The position numbers were made by a program, and so were the translations under genes. Below, in pieces: positions 11,580 to 45,497 of a DNA stretch of 64,000 nucleotides (its first letter is position 1; every line of letters starts with the position of its first letter). The notes beneath the pieces were generated by a model. It searched no databases and was not told the DNA's origin. It saw only the letters and a program-made list of their open reading frames with translations. Origin of the DNA: Plotosus lineatus (Eukaryota > Chordata > Actinopteri > Siluriformes > Plotosidae); NCBI GenBank assembly GCA_024760905.1, contig CM045737.1, forward strand, positions 15,508,726-15,572,725. Direction: 5' to 3'.

Positions 11580-12453
11580 CAGGGGTTGGGAACCTATGGC
11601 TCACAAGCCAGACGTGGCTCTTTTGATGACTGTATCTGGCTCTCAGATAAATCAGGTGGCCTTTCTTAACTGAATAACAAATATATAATTTCGCTGTCCT
11701 TTAAATAAAAATACAGAAAAAAGCCATCAAATAAAACAAAAACATAAATAAATCTCACGCATTTCAATCTATACATCTATTTTCAATGCCACTTGTTGCT
11801 GTGGCGCGCAACGCCAAGCCTGTACTCCAGTGTGTGGGCGGGGCCGATACCTGAAACTCTAATTTTATTGGATTATATGAAACAGCCTGTGCGCAAGTTG
11901 TTTTTGAGTAAAGAGGTAAATTTCCTTCATTTTGATCAGCTCATGTGCACAAAGCCAAGCAGAGTTAGCAAGCAAAACACAAATGGACAGAATGAAAAAA
12001 CTTCAACCCGCAGACCAGCTGATTGCCTTGGGATGCGCTTCCGGTCACATAAACACTGCAGTGTGAGTCCTGTCGTATTGACCATGTTTGGCTCCACATG
12101 CGCACACGAGCAGTCCTTCTCACACCTGAAAAGCATCAAGACCAACCTGCGGTCACATAACAGATAGAAGCCTAAACACCTGCATGAAGCTGAACTTCAG
12201 CACGTATCAACCAGACTATAAGGCCATCAGCAACACCATGCAGCGCCAGAAGTTGCATTAATAGTAAGAAGTACTTTTCTTATGAATAAATAACTTCGTT
12301 ATAACAATGTTGTTTAAAATAAATTCAGAGTCGTATTATACTATAAAATTGTTGGTCTCAGTATTAAAAATATATTTGGCTCTCAAAGGATTAGATTAAA
12401 TTTTTTTTTTGTTTGTTTTTGGCTTTTTTAGTCAAAAAGGTTCCCGACCCCTA
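11580..12453 (+). mobile_element. Second hAT element nested in the first
   Basis: The ends CAGGGGTTGGGAACC and GGTTCCCGACCCCTA are inverted repeats. The 8-bp target duplication CCTTTGAT is perfect (11572-11579 and 12454-12461). Inside, about 12086-12260 encodes a broken hAT C-terminus (FGSTCAHEQSFSHLKSIKTN, then a frameshift, then MKLNFSTYQPDYKAIS), so it derives from a coding element by internal deletion. Confidence 0.93.
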
Positions 12454-12521
12454 CCTTTGATATTATTGACTCGAGATTCAGCCCCATGGACAAAGTCCAG
12501 AAACTTGTTGCTTTTTGCCAT

Positions 12522-12862
12522 GAGTGGTGGTCTAGTTTTATAGGGCGCTGGATCGCTGATCCAAAGGTTGGGGGTTCGAGTCCCACTCTCCACAAGGTTG
12601 TCACTGTCCCCCCCAGTGCAGATAACTGGGTTATCAAAGGCGGGCCATGTCTCTCACTGTCTATGGTGAGAGGCATGTAAAAGAACCATTTTCTGACTTT
12701 CGTAAAGAGTAGCCGCAAAGTCGTCAGCGTGTTTCTGTCCCTTGCTAAAAGGGTTGTGACAGGAAGGGCATCCGACGTAAAAACCTCTGCCAAATCAAAC
12801 GTGCAAATCAGATGATTCGCTGTGGCGACTCCCGAGTAAAAGGGAAAAAGCCGAAAGGAAGA
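12522..12862 (+). mobile_element. SINE-A, full length
   Basis: Head TGGTCTAGT..., B box GGTTCGAGTCC, body, RTE-like block (AAGGGCATCCGACGTAAAAA) and end GGGAAAAAGCCGAAAGGAAG. It sits in the hAT transposase remnant. Confidence 0.93.
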
Positions 12863-13141
12863 CAGACAGACTACTTACACAAGAGAGGACCTGGAGGGCA
12901 GTGAAGGGACCTGGAGGGAATGCACAAACTTCATCCTGCTAATATGACCTGCTGAAATAGCCAGTTGAATGCGATGAGGTCAGTCCTTAAAGTTCCATAT
13001 GATGTCCTTCATCATCTCCAATTCTCAGTTCAGCTACCAGCAAATGAACTAAAAAAAAAAAACATTCAGGAACTTTGTGAGGTGTCAGAACCCTTTGAGG
13101 AAGTCAAGGACCTCTTGTCAGGCAGAGAAAGCTCTCACATC

Positions 13142-13467
13142 TTTTTCTTTTCTTTTCGGCTTTTTCCCTTTTTCAGGGATCGCCACGTGAATCATCTGAT
13201 TCGCATGTTTGATTTGACATAGGTTTTTACGTCGGATGTATTTCCTGACACAACTCTTTTAGCAAAGGGCAGAAACACTCTGATGGCTATGCAGATACTC
13301 TTTACAAAAGTCAGCAATGGTTATTTTATATATATATAGACAGTGAGAGACATGACCGGCCTTTGCTAACCCAGTTAACTGCACTGGGGGGGGCAGTGAC
13401 CACCCTGTGGAGAGTGGGACCTTTGGTCGCGGTCCAGCGCCCTTTACCACCAGGCCACCACTGCCCG
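13142..13467 (-). mobile_element. SINE-A, reverse, with 18-bp target duplication
   Basis: A full reverse SINE-A flanked by the direct repeat AGAGAAAGCTCTCACATC at 13124-13141 and 13468-13485. This marks retroposition into the older hAT. Confidence 0.95.
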
Positions 13468-14088
13468 AGAGAAAGCTCTCACATCAAGCTTTATTATTCC
13501 TTATGTTGGATTACTGAGACATGCCATCAACGATGCAAAGCTGACTAGCTACGAAATGTTCACCTTACAAACCTCACTCGAGAGCTGTGAATTGTGAAAA
13601 ACAGATCATAATCCAAACTCTCCCTGCTATACAAGTTTGGTCTGTCTGTCCATAAGTCAGTGCCACCTCTGACATCAGAACCCAAACAAGGAAACTCCTC
13701 GGACTCTTTTCCTACATGGAGACTCAAATAAGTTCTGTCTCGATCAGCAGCCACACATGAGCTCCCAGTTTACTTGAGCACACCATGTTTGGCTGAGGAT
13801 GCTGATGCTTTATTGTTCTGGAACAAAAACCAAAACAGTTTCTCAAACCTAGCTGTAATTGTATGTAAATATCTAGCCATACTGTACCTGCTTCCTGTGC
13901 ACATCTTGAGAGAATATTAAACATTGTAAGAAAAATATTCATACCAGAATGATGATGTCTCGATAACAAAACATGTGAGGAACTGTTGACCATTACACGC
14001 AACAACATTACCCAGTAAAGTATTCTAATACATGACAATTGAATTTTTCAAAACATTGATTCACATGATTACTTTAAAATTTAATTTA

Positions 14089-14535
14089 CAGGGATCCTTC
14101 ACTTTCCACGGTTAATTGGGACTGAGATCCCACCTGCGACCACTGAATTCCACGAAGTAGGATCAACCCCCCCCCCAACTGACGTGTACATACATGTATA
14201 TGTGTATATAATATCAATAAATATATATATTCAACACTATAAATGCTTATAATAATTAAAAATTCAAAGGTAATGCATAAGATGTAAATAAAATATAAAT
14301 ACACTACACAAATATACAGATGTGCACCTCACAAAAATGTAAGTACGGAGTTTTGTTGGGAGGTTTTGGGTTGTTTTTATAGGATTTTTTTTTTTTTTTT
14401 TTTGCATAATTGGCCTTGTTTTTGTGGCATTTTCCTTAACTTTTCCCCCTGTTCTTTTTTAATTTCCTTATTTTTTAATTCGTTGAATATTAAAAAAAAA
14501 AAAAAAGTGACGCACTGAGGCCGCATGAATGTCCT
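14089..14535 (+). mobile_element. Tigger-B-like DNA transposon
   Basis: It begins CAGGGATCCTTCACTTTCCA after TA and has the family interior, including CAACTGACGTGTACATACA and a TTTGCATAATTGGCCTTG block. It ends with a deleted terminus GTCCTG before TA. Confidence 0.8.
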
Positions 14536-14746
14536 GTATTGCTAATTAATGGAAATTAAGAGAATATATGTATTAAGGGTGTGTGTCTACTTCCATTTGG
14601 AAGAACATTTTTGGTTAAATGTATAAGATAAAAATGAATTTCTCTAAATTGCAATGAATTCAGTTTTGCTTCCCATAACTCAAATTCAATTCAACATCCT
14701 GTGGGGTGGAGTCCATTCACATTCAAATTGATTGAATTGAATGGAA

Positions 14747-15113
14747 TTCTGGGATCAGTGGTTGTCTGATGGCCAGGTGCTGTATTAGTATACCATTATA
14801 TTAGTATCCATGTATGTCCAAGGTTTGGGGTTCAAGCCGCACCATTTATGGTTGTACTGCCGGTCCCCAGTGCATCTAAAAGGCGTTATAAAATGCCGAC
14901 CACGTCTCTCACTGTCTATGGTAAGAAGCATGCAAAAATAAACATTGCTGCCTTTCGTCAAGAGGAGGCTGCATAGCCATCAGCTTGTTTCTGCCCAGCG
15001 ATGCCTGGCGAGCTGTCCAGGTTGTACTCTGCCCCAGCCTCGAGTCTGCGAAGATGGGAACCAGCCTCTCAGCGATCCTAATTAGTGTTAAGCAGTTCAG
15101 AAAATAAATTAAT
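14747..15113 (+). mobile_element. SINE-B, old
   Basis: The tRNA-like head is degraded and the shared body is recognisable (CACGTCTCTCACTGTCTATG). The LINE2-like tail ends TTAAGCAGTTCAGAAAATAA. Confidence 0.8.
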
Positions 15114-15613
15114 GAAATAAATTCTAAAATTCTGAATTTTGCACAGCCCTGGTGAGTGAGTGTACTAGTATCTTCACATGAGGCTCAAACGAAGAGGACT
15201 TTTTTAAGAGGGGAGTGTATTTTCCGCTCCACGCCTGCAGGCGGCGATGTCGAGCTCACGTTGTCTGTGAACCACGCAGTAAAAGTCCACCTAAAGAAAA
15301 AAGAAAATCAGGAAAAGGTATCAGGTGGATGAGGCGTAAGAAATGTCACTATTTTTTTAATGACATTAATAGATGAGTTATGTTTTACAAGACTGTAGAA
15401 TATTGTTCATGCTTTCCTTTGTAAATAATATGAATAAATGTCGGTGTTTTTTTAATTCACTGCATTTATGAACCAAATGCTAATTCGCTAGTAAGATAAC
15501 TGGATGTTGTGATCCACGTCCTGTATCCTGTAATAATTTTATATTATATCTTATTATTTTAAATGTATGTCAGGTTTTTCTTTGCCTTCCAGTCATAATC
15601 CATGAATTATTAT

Positions 15614-15627
15614 AATTATTATTATTA

Positions 15628-15668
<41 letters not shown>

Positions 15669-15674
15669 TATTAT
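15614..15674. repeat. (ATT)n microsatellite
   Basis: Trinucleotide array with few interruptions, directly before LINE sequence. Confidence 0.95.
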
Positions 15675-15831
15675 GTAGGGCGTTCTGGACCCGTTGCTAT
15701 GGGCCATTCAGTCTCTGTATCAGTGGAACCAGAGTTTGGTCCGCATTGGTCACAACAGGTCGGATCCGTTTCCGGTGACAGTTGGTGTCCAAAGCTGTCC
15801 TTTGTCACCAATTCTGTTTATAATTTTTGGA

Positions 15832-16147
15832 TAGGATAGGATCAGAAATGAGCACATCAGAGGGACAGCCCATGTGTAAGATGTTTTGGAGACAAAGTCA
15901 GAGAGGCGAGATTGAGATGGTTTGGACATGTACAGAGGAGGGATAGCGAGTATATTGGTAGTAGGATGCTGAGGTTGGAACTACCTAGAGGAAGACCAAA
16001 GAAGAGATTTATGGATGTGATGAAGGAGGACATGAAGGTCGTTGGAGTAAGAGAGGAAGATGCAGAGGACAGGGTGAGATGGAGGCGGATAATTTGCTGT
16101 TGTGACCCCTGAAGGGAACAGCCGAAAGGAAAAGAAGAAGAAGAAGA
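15832..16147 (+). mobile_element. RTE 3'-end fragment nested in the LINE
   Basis: It is homologous to about 7660-7985 of the RTE copy (CACATCAGAGGGACAG, RWFGHVQRRDSEYIG, final GAAGAAGAAGAAGAA). The host frame reads ...LFIIF before it and MDRIS after it, so it landed between two codons of the host RT domain. Confidence 0.88.
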
Positions 16148-16684
16148 ATTATTATGGACAGAATTTCGAGTCCCAGTTGAGGGGTTCTGGTTTGGTGTCC
16201 ATCGGATCTTGTGTCTGCTTTTTCAGGGTTATGTTGTCCTCCTGGCTTCCATCAATCCAGGACCTCAAGCTCTCATTGGGGTGATTCGCGGCTGGGATGA
16301 GAATCAGCATCTCCAAGTCTGAGGCGATGGCTCTCCGTCAGAAATGGGTGGAATGCACCCTCCGGGTCTGGAATGAGGTCCGACTTCAAGTGTCTCTGAA
16401 TCTTGCTCACGAGTGAATGAAGGATGGGATGACAGTTCAACAGACGGATCGCTGCAGCCTCTGCTGTTAAACGGAGCCGGTACCGGTCCATCCTGGTGAA
16501 GAGGGAGCTGAGTCGCATAGCAAAGCTCTCAGTTTACCAGTCGATCTACGTTGCAACCCTCACCGTCACGAGCTTTGGGTACTGATCGAAATAATAAGAT
16601 CGCGGATACAAGCGGCTGAAATGAGCTTCTTTCGCCGGGTGGTATGGCTGTTCCTTAGCGTTAAGGTGCGAGGCTCAGGGGAGA

Positions 16685-16903
16685 AGGCTGCGCACGCCGA
16701 AATAAACCTGGCGTCTACACACGAGTCACAAAGTTCCGTGATTGGATACGTGAACAAACTGGAGTGTAGCAACATGGGCCGCAGGATGAGACTATTCTCA
16801 GTGTGTTTATACATAAGTGCATGATTGAAGGTGTGTGTGTCTGTGTGTGGGTCTGTCTGTCTGTCTGTGTGTGTCTGTCTGTCTGTGTGTGTGTCTGTCT
16901 GTC

Positions 16904-16957
<54 letters not shown>

Positions 16958-17098
16958 GGGATAAAAATCTCAAATGGTTTTTATTTTTTAAACTAATAAC
17001 AGAGTATTGACGCGAGCTTCATTGTGTCTTCGACCTATGAAGATTTCTTCTGTTTCTTCTTCTCAGCTTCCTCCTCTTTTTCTTTCTCAAAAGTTCCA
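16685..17098. other. Insertion inside LINE, contains (CTGT)/(GT)n
   Basis: The LINE homology breaks near 16685 and resumes near 17099. The inserted part includes a compound (GT)n(CTGT)n array at 16829-16954. No family was recognised for the rest. Confidence 0.55.
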
Positions 17099-17523
17099 GG
17101 TAGAGCTCGGAGTAGAATCGTTGCCCCTCCACATTGTGAGGAGCCAGTTGAGGTTGGCTTTGGCATCTGGTTAGAATGTGTCCCGAGCACATCCCTGGTG
17201 TGGTGTTTCGGGCATGTCCAACCGAGAAGAGACCCCGGGGTCAACCTAGAACACGCTGAAGGGATTATGTCTCTTGGCTGATCTGGGAACACCTCAGTGT
17301 TCCCCTGGAAGAGCTGGAGGAAGTGGCTGGGGAGAAGGACGTCTGGACCTCACTGCTTTGGCTGCCATCCCTGCGATCCGACCCCGGATTAAGCAGAAGA
17401 TGATGATGATACTACAATGTGAACTAGATTCATAAGGAAATTGAATTGACATTGATTTTGCTCTTCAGTATGTGATTGTGCTATGTGATGATCTTGGTTA
17501 ATAAGGTACTGACTCCATATCTG

Positions 17524-17785
17524 GCAGCGCCACTGAATCTGTAGTGCTTAGGGTGCTGTGCTCGTACCCAAATGGTTATAAGTTCAACCTGCACCGTACT
17601 AAAACCCCTGGGCAAGGGCCAGACCACAAATGTGCCTCTGTCTACCCAGCAGTAAATGGGTACCAGTAAAACTACTGGGAAGGTAAACTGCAACGGATGA
17701 GTGTCCTTTCCCAGAGGAGGTGATCTGATTGCTTCATGCTACAGTAATGGGGATGAGCTTTGTCTTTGATGAGCCAGGAGGCTTT
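17524..17785 (+). mobile_element. SINE-C, decayed
   Basis: Characteristic words are present: CCCTGGGCAAGGGCCAGACC, AATGGGTACCAGTAAAACTA, CTGGGAAGGTAAACTGCAAC and TTGATGAGCC. Confidence 0.75.
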
Positions 17786-17987
17786 GATTCGTAAAAGACA
17801 GTACATTTCCCAGCCATTTGGTTCTTTTGGGTTTGTCTTGCACATGCCATACTCGAGTGTAATAAAAACAGGAATTCTGCTTGTGGATGGACGTCAACAT
17901 GAAATACAGCTACAAAAGTTTTTAAAAAGACTACCCTTGTGCGTTGGCGAAACATAACGACACGCTACATACCGGTACTTTCCGTAT

Positions 17988-18238
17988 GGGGATGGTGGTG
18001 TAGTGGTTAGGGTGCTTGGTTCTAATCCCATCAGGACCCCATTGTGCGAAGACAGCTGGGCGAGGTCTTAACCACAAGTGCGTCTCTGTCCAACCAGCAG
18101 AATCAATGGGTGCCAGTAAGTACCACAAAGGTAACCTGCAATGGACTAGCATCCCATCCAAGAAGGAGTTGAATGCTACAGACGCCGGGATAAGGTCCGG
18201 CCTGATGAGCCAGCAGACCAACAGCTCTCTGTGTAGAG
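17988..18238 (+). mobile_element. SINE-C
   Basis: tRNA-like head GATGGTGGTGTAGTGGTTAG, then GGTTCTAATCCCATCAGGAC. The family body ends GGCCTGATGAGCCAGCAG. It lies about 230 bp upstream of the mtmr9 start codon. Confidence 0.85.
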
Positions 18239-18373
18239 CGATTTAGTATTTCCTATTTGTAGTTTTGTTCTGTTGAGCCAAGTTCACTCGTCCACTTGTA
18301 CATAAAATATAAAAAGTTGTGATTATGCCTTTAGCATTGTGTTCACGTTGCTTCTATTCTGCCTCTACTGTTT

Positions 18374-18390
18374 ACCTTTTTTTCCTCCAG
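18374..18390 (+). promoter_or_regulatory. Candidate 3' splice site before the mtmr9 start exon
   Basis: A pyrimidine tract (CCTTTTTTTCCTCCAG) ends at 18390, 74 bp before the ATG. A non-coding first exon further upstream is therefore possible. No TATA box is evident here. Confidence 0.35.
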
Positions 18391-18464
18391 TGGCAGCGCT
18401 CCGTGCTTTTCTCTGAGAGTGAAGCTGTATTTCTCCCGTTGCCAAACTCCTCTTACAACACACA

Positions 18465-41336
<22,872 letters not shown>

Positions 41337-41990
41337 ATATGCGTCTCGTCCTTGCTGACACATCTCACCGGCGCTTTTCAAAGAATTGGAGTTCTTATTC
41401 AGCACTACTGAAGTCGATTCTGACTCACACATACACGCATGTTCGTATGCACAAGTTCACACATACTGTCGAAGACAAAGGTGGTCAAACTATTTTTCAC
41501 TGCAGTCCACACCCATAAATTTAGGGATCATCTAGGGCCAAATAATCTCTCGACATATTATAGGCATCACTATAGGCAACCATGAAACCTGCACGGCCAT
41601 ATTACAGTATTTGTTTATGTATTTGCCCCCTGGTTCTTTATTCACCTTTCTTTATTATTATTATTTCTGACACTGCTTAACAGTGACACGCTAGCTTGCA
41701 ATGTTTCCTGAGGCAGGAATAGCTCGCTGTTTATATGAAATGGGTTGGCTCCCCCTAATGGATGGGTGATGAATTACATTTCATGGTAATAGTTGATGCA
41801 AAGAATGTATGGTAATCATATACTTCAAAAACTCTCACAGGTCACATAAAAATAAGTTGAAAGGCTGGATTTTGCCCGCAGGCCTGGAGTTTGACAAATG
41901 TGTTCAAGAAATATTCTCATCTGTGTGCTTACTCATTAATTCTTTTATTTCTTTTTTCCTATGCCAAACACTTTCACAGAAAAGCTATGA

Positions 41991-42028
<38 letters not shown>

Positions 42029-43480
42029 GGTTTAGCAACACTAAACTGAAACTTATTGAGACAACTTGCCAGTTACCTAACATCTAAGTGTGGTTGTACC
42101 AAACATGTTTACTTCCTGTAGTTCGGCTGCACTTGTACAGTAAGTTTGTACTTGTACAGTAGTTTTGAAACTTGAAACAAACATGTCATGGTGTCCTAAA
42201 AGCACATACAGTACCTTGTGTAAGGATAATTAGGTTTAGGCAACGCACCAATGAAAGCAAACTGTTGAATCAATTCCAAATTCCCATGTTTTTATTGTTA
42301 TTGTTTAGGTAATTGTCATGTAACTCCCAAGTTCGGCTTTCAATTTTGAGTATTACAAGCTGTCCTTCACCTTATTCGTTAGATTCATCATTAGAAACCT
42401 TTCCGAAAAATTAACAACTAAATAACTAAAATAACTGATTGACAGACATGATGTTTTCATGGATGGAGCACACTAAATCTAAAAATTGCACCGGTGTTTA
42501 TGTACCGCTTTTCTGCATACAGTGATGTCTTTGCTGTATATTGTGTGCATATAACATGTAGCTTGGTGACGATGGTGCTGAACAACCCGTATGTTGTGTC
42601 CCGTTACAGATACACAGTTTGAAACCAGATGTTTAAAATGCTCAGCTGTTTTATACTTCTGGACACAGTGTGATCTATATGGAGATCACATTGTTTACAG
42701 TTAGGCCATTTAGGTTGGTGCTCGATCCCAGTGTCATGTTTCGCTTTATAGTCTGGTCTGTGGTGTATGCAAAAATGTTGTCCTTTTATTGTGTGGCTTC
42801 AAGGACAAAATGAAAACTGCACTGTAATGCTGACGAAGGCTGGGTGATTTATTCTAGGCTAATTTATCCAACCTTAAAAGAAAGGGGGGTAAAAATAGGC
42901 ACCGGTCTCCTGTTGCATACACATACCGAGTCCTCTATGTTCCTTATTATATCAGCCAGTGTGGCTCTACGTGTACTTAATTAAACCTGGAATGAGGTCA
43001 TTGGGTACAGGACACTGTCTGGACAATACAGTAGAGCTTTCACGTGTCTCTTGATCAACTTGGTTACACTTCTGGGGTTTTGAAGACAGAGCTTTCCTTT
43101 CAATCTTATATACTACAAGCATAAGATCATCCGGATTTAGATGGTAACGTTGTCGGTAACATCTGGCAACTGGTGTTTGGACGAGGATTTTAACCAAACT
43201 ATTTTGTCTTTCACTGTTTACCTGAAACACGCTGCTTCTGTCGCTTTCACTTTTTTTTAAAAAGATATGTCTACAGTGCAATGATTTGCTGAGAAAATGA
43301 ACGTGTTCTTTGTTGTTGGTTTCACTGGTTATATTGGAATAATTCACGAATACCACATGTTGCTGTACAAGTAATAGCATGTTTGTTTATACTGTATTCT
43401 TTTGGCATTAAAATGTTCTGTCAGGTTTGAATAAAACATGATTAAATTAATCTTTAATAAAGTAATAAAATATTATTACA
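41337..43480 (+). other. mtmr9: mtmr9 3' UTR with polyadenylation signals
   Basis: No conserved frame follows the stop. AATAAA occurs at 43430-43435 and 43456-43461, which would give a 3' UTR of about 2.1 kb. A (GT)n array lies at 41995-42027. The reverse open frame at 42967-43380 lacks any domain and lies in this UTR. Extent is inferred. Confidence 0.55.
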
Positions 43481-43570
43481 TTCACAATGTGTCTTAATAA
43501 ATAAATAACAATACTGCAAGCTTGCTTTCTTGCGCGGAATTTCCCCAGGACACTACTGGTCCAAAAATAA

Positions 43571-43941
43571 TGGTAGCTGGATCACTGATCCTAGGCTTAG
43601 GGGTTCAAGTCCCACTCTCAACAGGTTGTCACTGCCCCACCCCCCACCCCCCACCCCACCCCACCCCACCCCCCAGTGCAGCTAACTGGGTTATCAATAG
43701 CCAGCCATGTCTCTCACTGTCTATGGTGAGAGGTTCATGGAAAAGAACCATTGCTGACTTTCGACAAGAGTAGCTGCATAGCCGTCAGCGTGTTTCCACC
43801 CCGTGCTAAACGGTTGTGTCAGGAAGGGCATCCGACATATAAACCCATGTCAGATCAAATATGCGAATTATTAATATGACTTCCATGAAGATGGAGGCAG
43901 ATGATTCGCTGTGCTGACCCCTGAAGGGAACAGCCAAAGGC
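43571..43941 (+). mobile_element. SINE-A variant with longer RTE junction
   Basis: Head side GGTTCAAGTCC and shared body are present. The RTE 5'-like segment continues past the usual break (GCGAATTATTAATATGACTT), and the RTE 3' segment starts further upstream (AGATGGAGGCAGATGATTCG) than in other SINE-A copies. A (CCCCA)n-like run lies after the head, and the A box is lost. Confidence 0.88.
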
Positions 43942-44030
43942 GCGGGGCGGGGGGGGGGGGGTACTTGTCCAAAGAAAGGTAATACGTTCGAGCCTTCACA
44001 GTTACTACACTATAGCACCTATGGGAGACA

Positions 44031-44881
44031 CAGGGATCCCTCACTTTCTGCGGTTAATTGGGACTGAGATCCCCACGCGACACCAATTTCCGTGAAGTAG
44101 GATCTCACCCCCCCCAACCCCCCCCTGACTGACGTATACGTACATGTATATGTGTATATAATATCAATAAATACATATTCAGTGCTATAAATGCTTATAA
44201 TAACAATTAAACACTAAAAAAATGAATAAGATGTAAATAAAATATAAATACACACACATACAGGCACGCGCACACGCACGCAGATTCGCATGCACGCACT
44301 CAGAGATGCGCACCTCACAACAATGTACAGTGACTCGTTTTGATGGGAGGTTTTGGGTTGTTTTTTGTTTTGTGTTTGTTTAGGAGTGGGGAGCGGCACG
44401 GTGGCGTAGTGGTTAGCACGTCCGCCTCACAGCAAGAAGGCCTGGGTTCGATTCCCGGCCTGGGCGTTTCTGTGTGGGGTTTGCATGTTCTCCCCGTGCT
44501 TGTGTGGGTTTCCTCCGGGTGCGCCAGTTTCCTCCCACAATCCAAAGACATGCACTGTAGGCTACTTGGCCGTTCTAAATTGCCTGTAGGTGGTTAATGA
44601 CCTGGAGAGGGATGGGCTCCGCCAGGCCAAATCAGCCCAAGTGTCACCATGAAGGCACCCCAATGACATTCCTGGATGTTAAGGGATAAGTGAAGGGGTG
44701 GGGTTGGTTTTTGTTTGTTTGTTTGTTTTTTGCACAATTGGCCTTGTTTCTTGTGGCGTTTTCCTTAACTTTCCCCCAATTCTTCATTAATTTCCTTATA
44801 TTTTAATTCAATGAATATTTTTTAAAAATGCGATGCACTAAAGCCGCATGAATTGAAGCGCGAAGTAGCGAGGGATCCCCG
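44031..44881 (+). mobile_element. Tigger-B, complete ends, carrying a V-SINE
   Basis: Starts CAGGGATCCCTCACTTTCTG and ends CGAAGTAGCGAGGGATCCCC G before TA. The V-SINE at 44393-44690 interrupts it near the TTGTTTAGG / GTTTTTTGCACAATTGGCC point. Confidence 0.88.
44393..44690 (+). mobile_element. V-SINE, well preserved
   Basis: Head GCGGCACGGTGGCGTAGTGG with TTAGCACGTCC, B box GGTTCGATTCC, core TGTGTGGGGTTTGCATGTTC and GTGGGTTTCCTCCGGGTGCG, and CAATCCAAAGACATGCACTG. The tail differs from the LINE2-like one of other copies (GACCTGGAGAGGGATGGGCT). Confidence 0.93.
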
Positions 44882-45180
44882 TATCTTATAAACATTGTCA
44901 CTTCAGTACAGAGCCAGTGACTTGTTCGACACTCATTAAAAATGTTCTGGCTGCTTAAAGTGGCGTAACACCAGATACACAATTCTGATGAAAACATTAA
45001 CGTGGAAAATAGTTTACTAATTTGGCCTTTTTAACAAACATATCTAGTATATAATGTGTTTACATCCAACGTATAATCCGACCACGTTACTTCAACATTC
45101 ACTTTACCAGGTAATGAAGGCCACTCAAAATAAGACTGACATCATGGAGCTGCTACTCATTCAGTTGTAACATGAGCAGA
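44882..45180. other. Unassigned intergenic sequence
   Basis: Nothing recognised. Confidence 0.4.
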
Positions 45181-45231
45181 GTGGATGGATAGATGGATGG
45201 ATGGATGGATAGATGGATGGATGGATGGATT
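45181..45231. repeat. (GGAT)n microsatellite
   Basis: About 12 tetranucleotide units with two AGAT variants. Confidence 0.95.
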
Positions 45232-45497
45232 TCCTTTGGGTTCCACAATGCCTCTCATCATGGAATGATCTGAAAAGTTTATTGACCAGCTCACTGCCTT
45301 TATACAAGCTTTTTGTGACTCGGGGGGTTTCAATGGTTTCAGTGGCCGAATCCTTTTAAAACTTAGCAACACTTTACTGGTTTTGCGAGGCGCAGTGGTG
45401 ATAACATCTGCCTCACAACAAGAAGGTTTGGGTTTGATTCCCGGGCTCACGTGGTTCTGTGTTGAGTTTGCATGTTCTCCATGCACTTGTATGGGTT

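Larger units (their letters stand above)
11290..14030 (+). pseudogene. hAT transposase, decayed and interrupted three times
   Basis: hAT blocks occur in the right order on one strand. Near 11375-11590 there is VTDNASNMIKAFAL, an acidic stretch and RLSCFAHSLQLVVCD, parts of the RNase H-like catalytic core. Near 12460-12520 comes DKVQKLVAFCHE, then AMRSVLKVPYDVLHHLQFSV at about 12965-13030 and a stretch ending FEEVKDLLSG. The C-terminal dimerisation motif decays near 13890-13960 (SCAHLERILNIV, then RKIFIPE, then CEELLTI). Insertions at 11580-12453, 12522-12862 and 13142-13467 split it. Frameshifts and stops make it non-functional. The family is hAT with confidence; the subfamily is not determined. 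Confidence 0.85.
15676..17411 (+). pseudogene. Second LINE (Rex/RTE-related), 5'-truncated and split
   Basis: Translated pieces follow LINE order. The reverse transcriptase part at 15680-15829 reads LLWAIQSLYQWNQSLVRIGH and CPLSPILFIIF-like. Then come GMRISISKSEAMALRQKWVE near 16298-16355 and RSRIQAAEMSFFRRVV near 16590-16645. The RWFGHL-like C-terminal region is at 17100-17390, before a (GATGAT) tail. This is a different family from the 5.1-8.0 kb element. It is interrupted at 15832-16147 and about 16685-17098. Resemblance to Rex-type fish LINEs is from memory. Confidence 0.75.

Noticed and set aside
42967..43380. 137-codon minus-strand frame downstream of mtmr9
   Set aside because: No domain, and it overlaps the inferred mtmr9 3' UTR.
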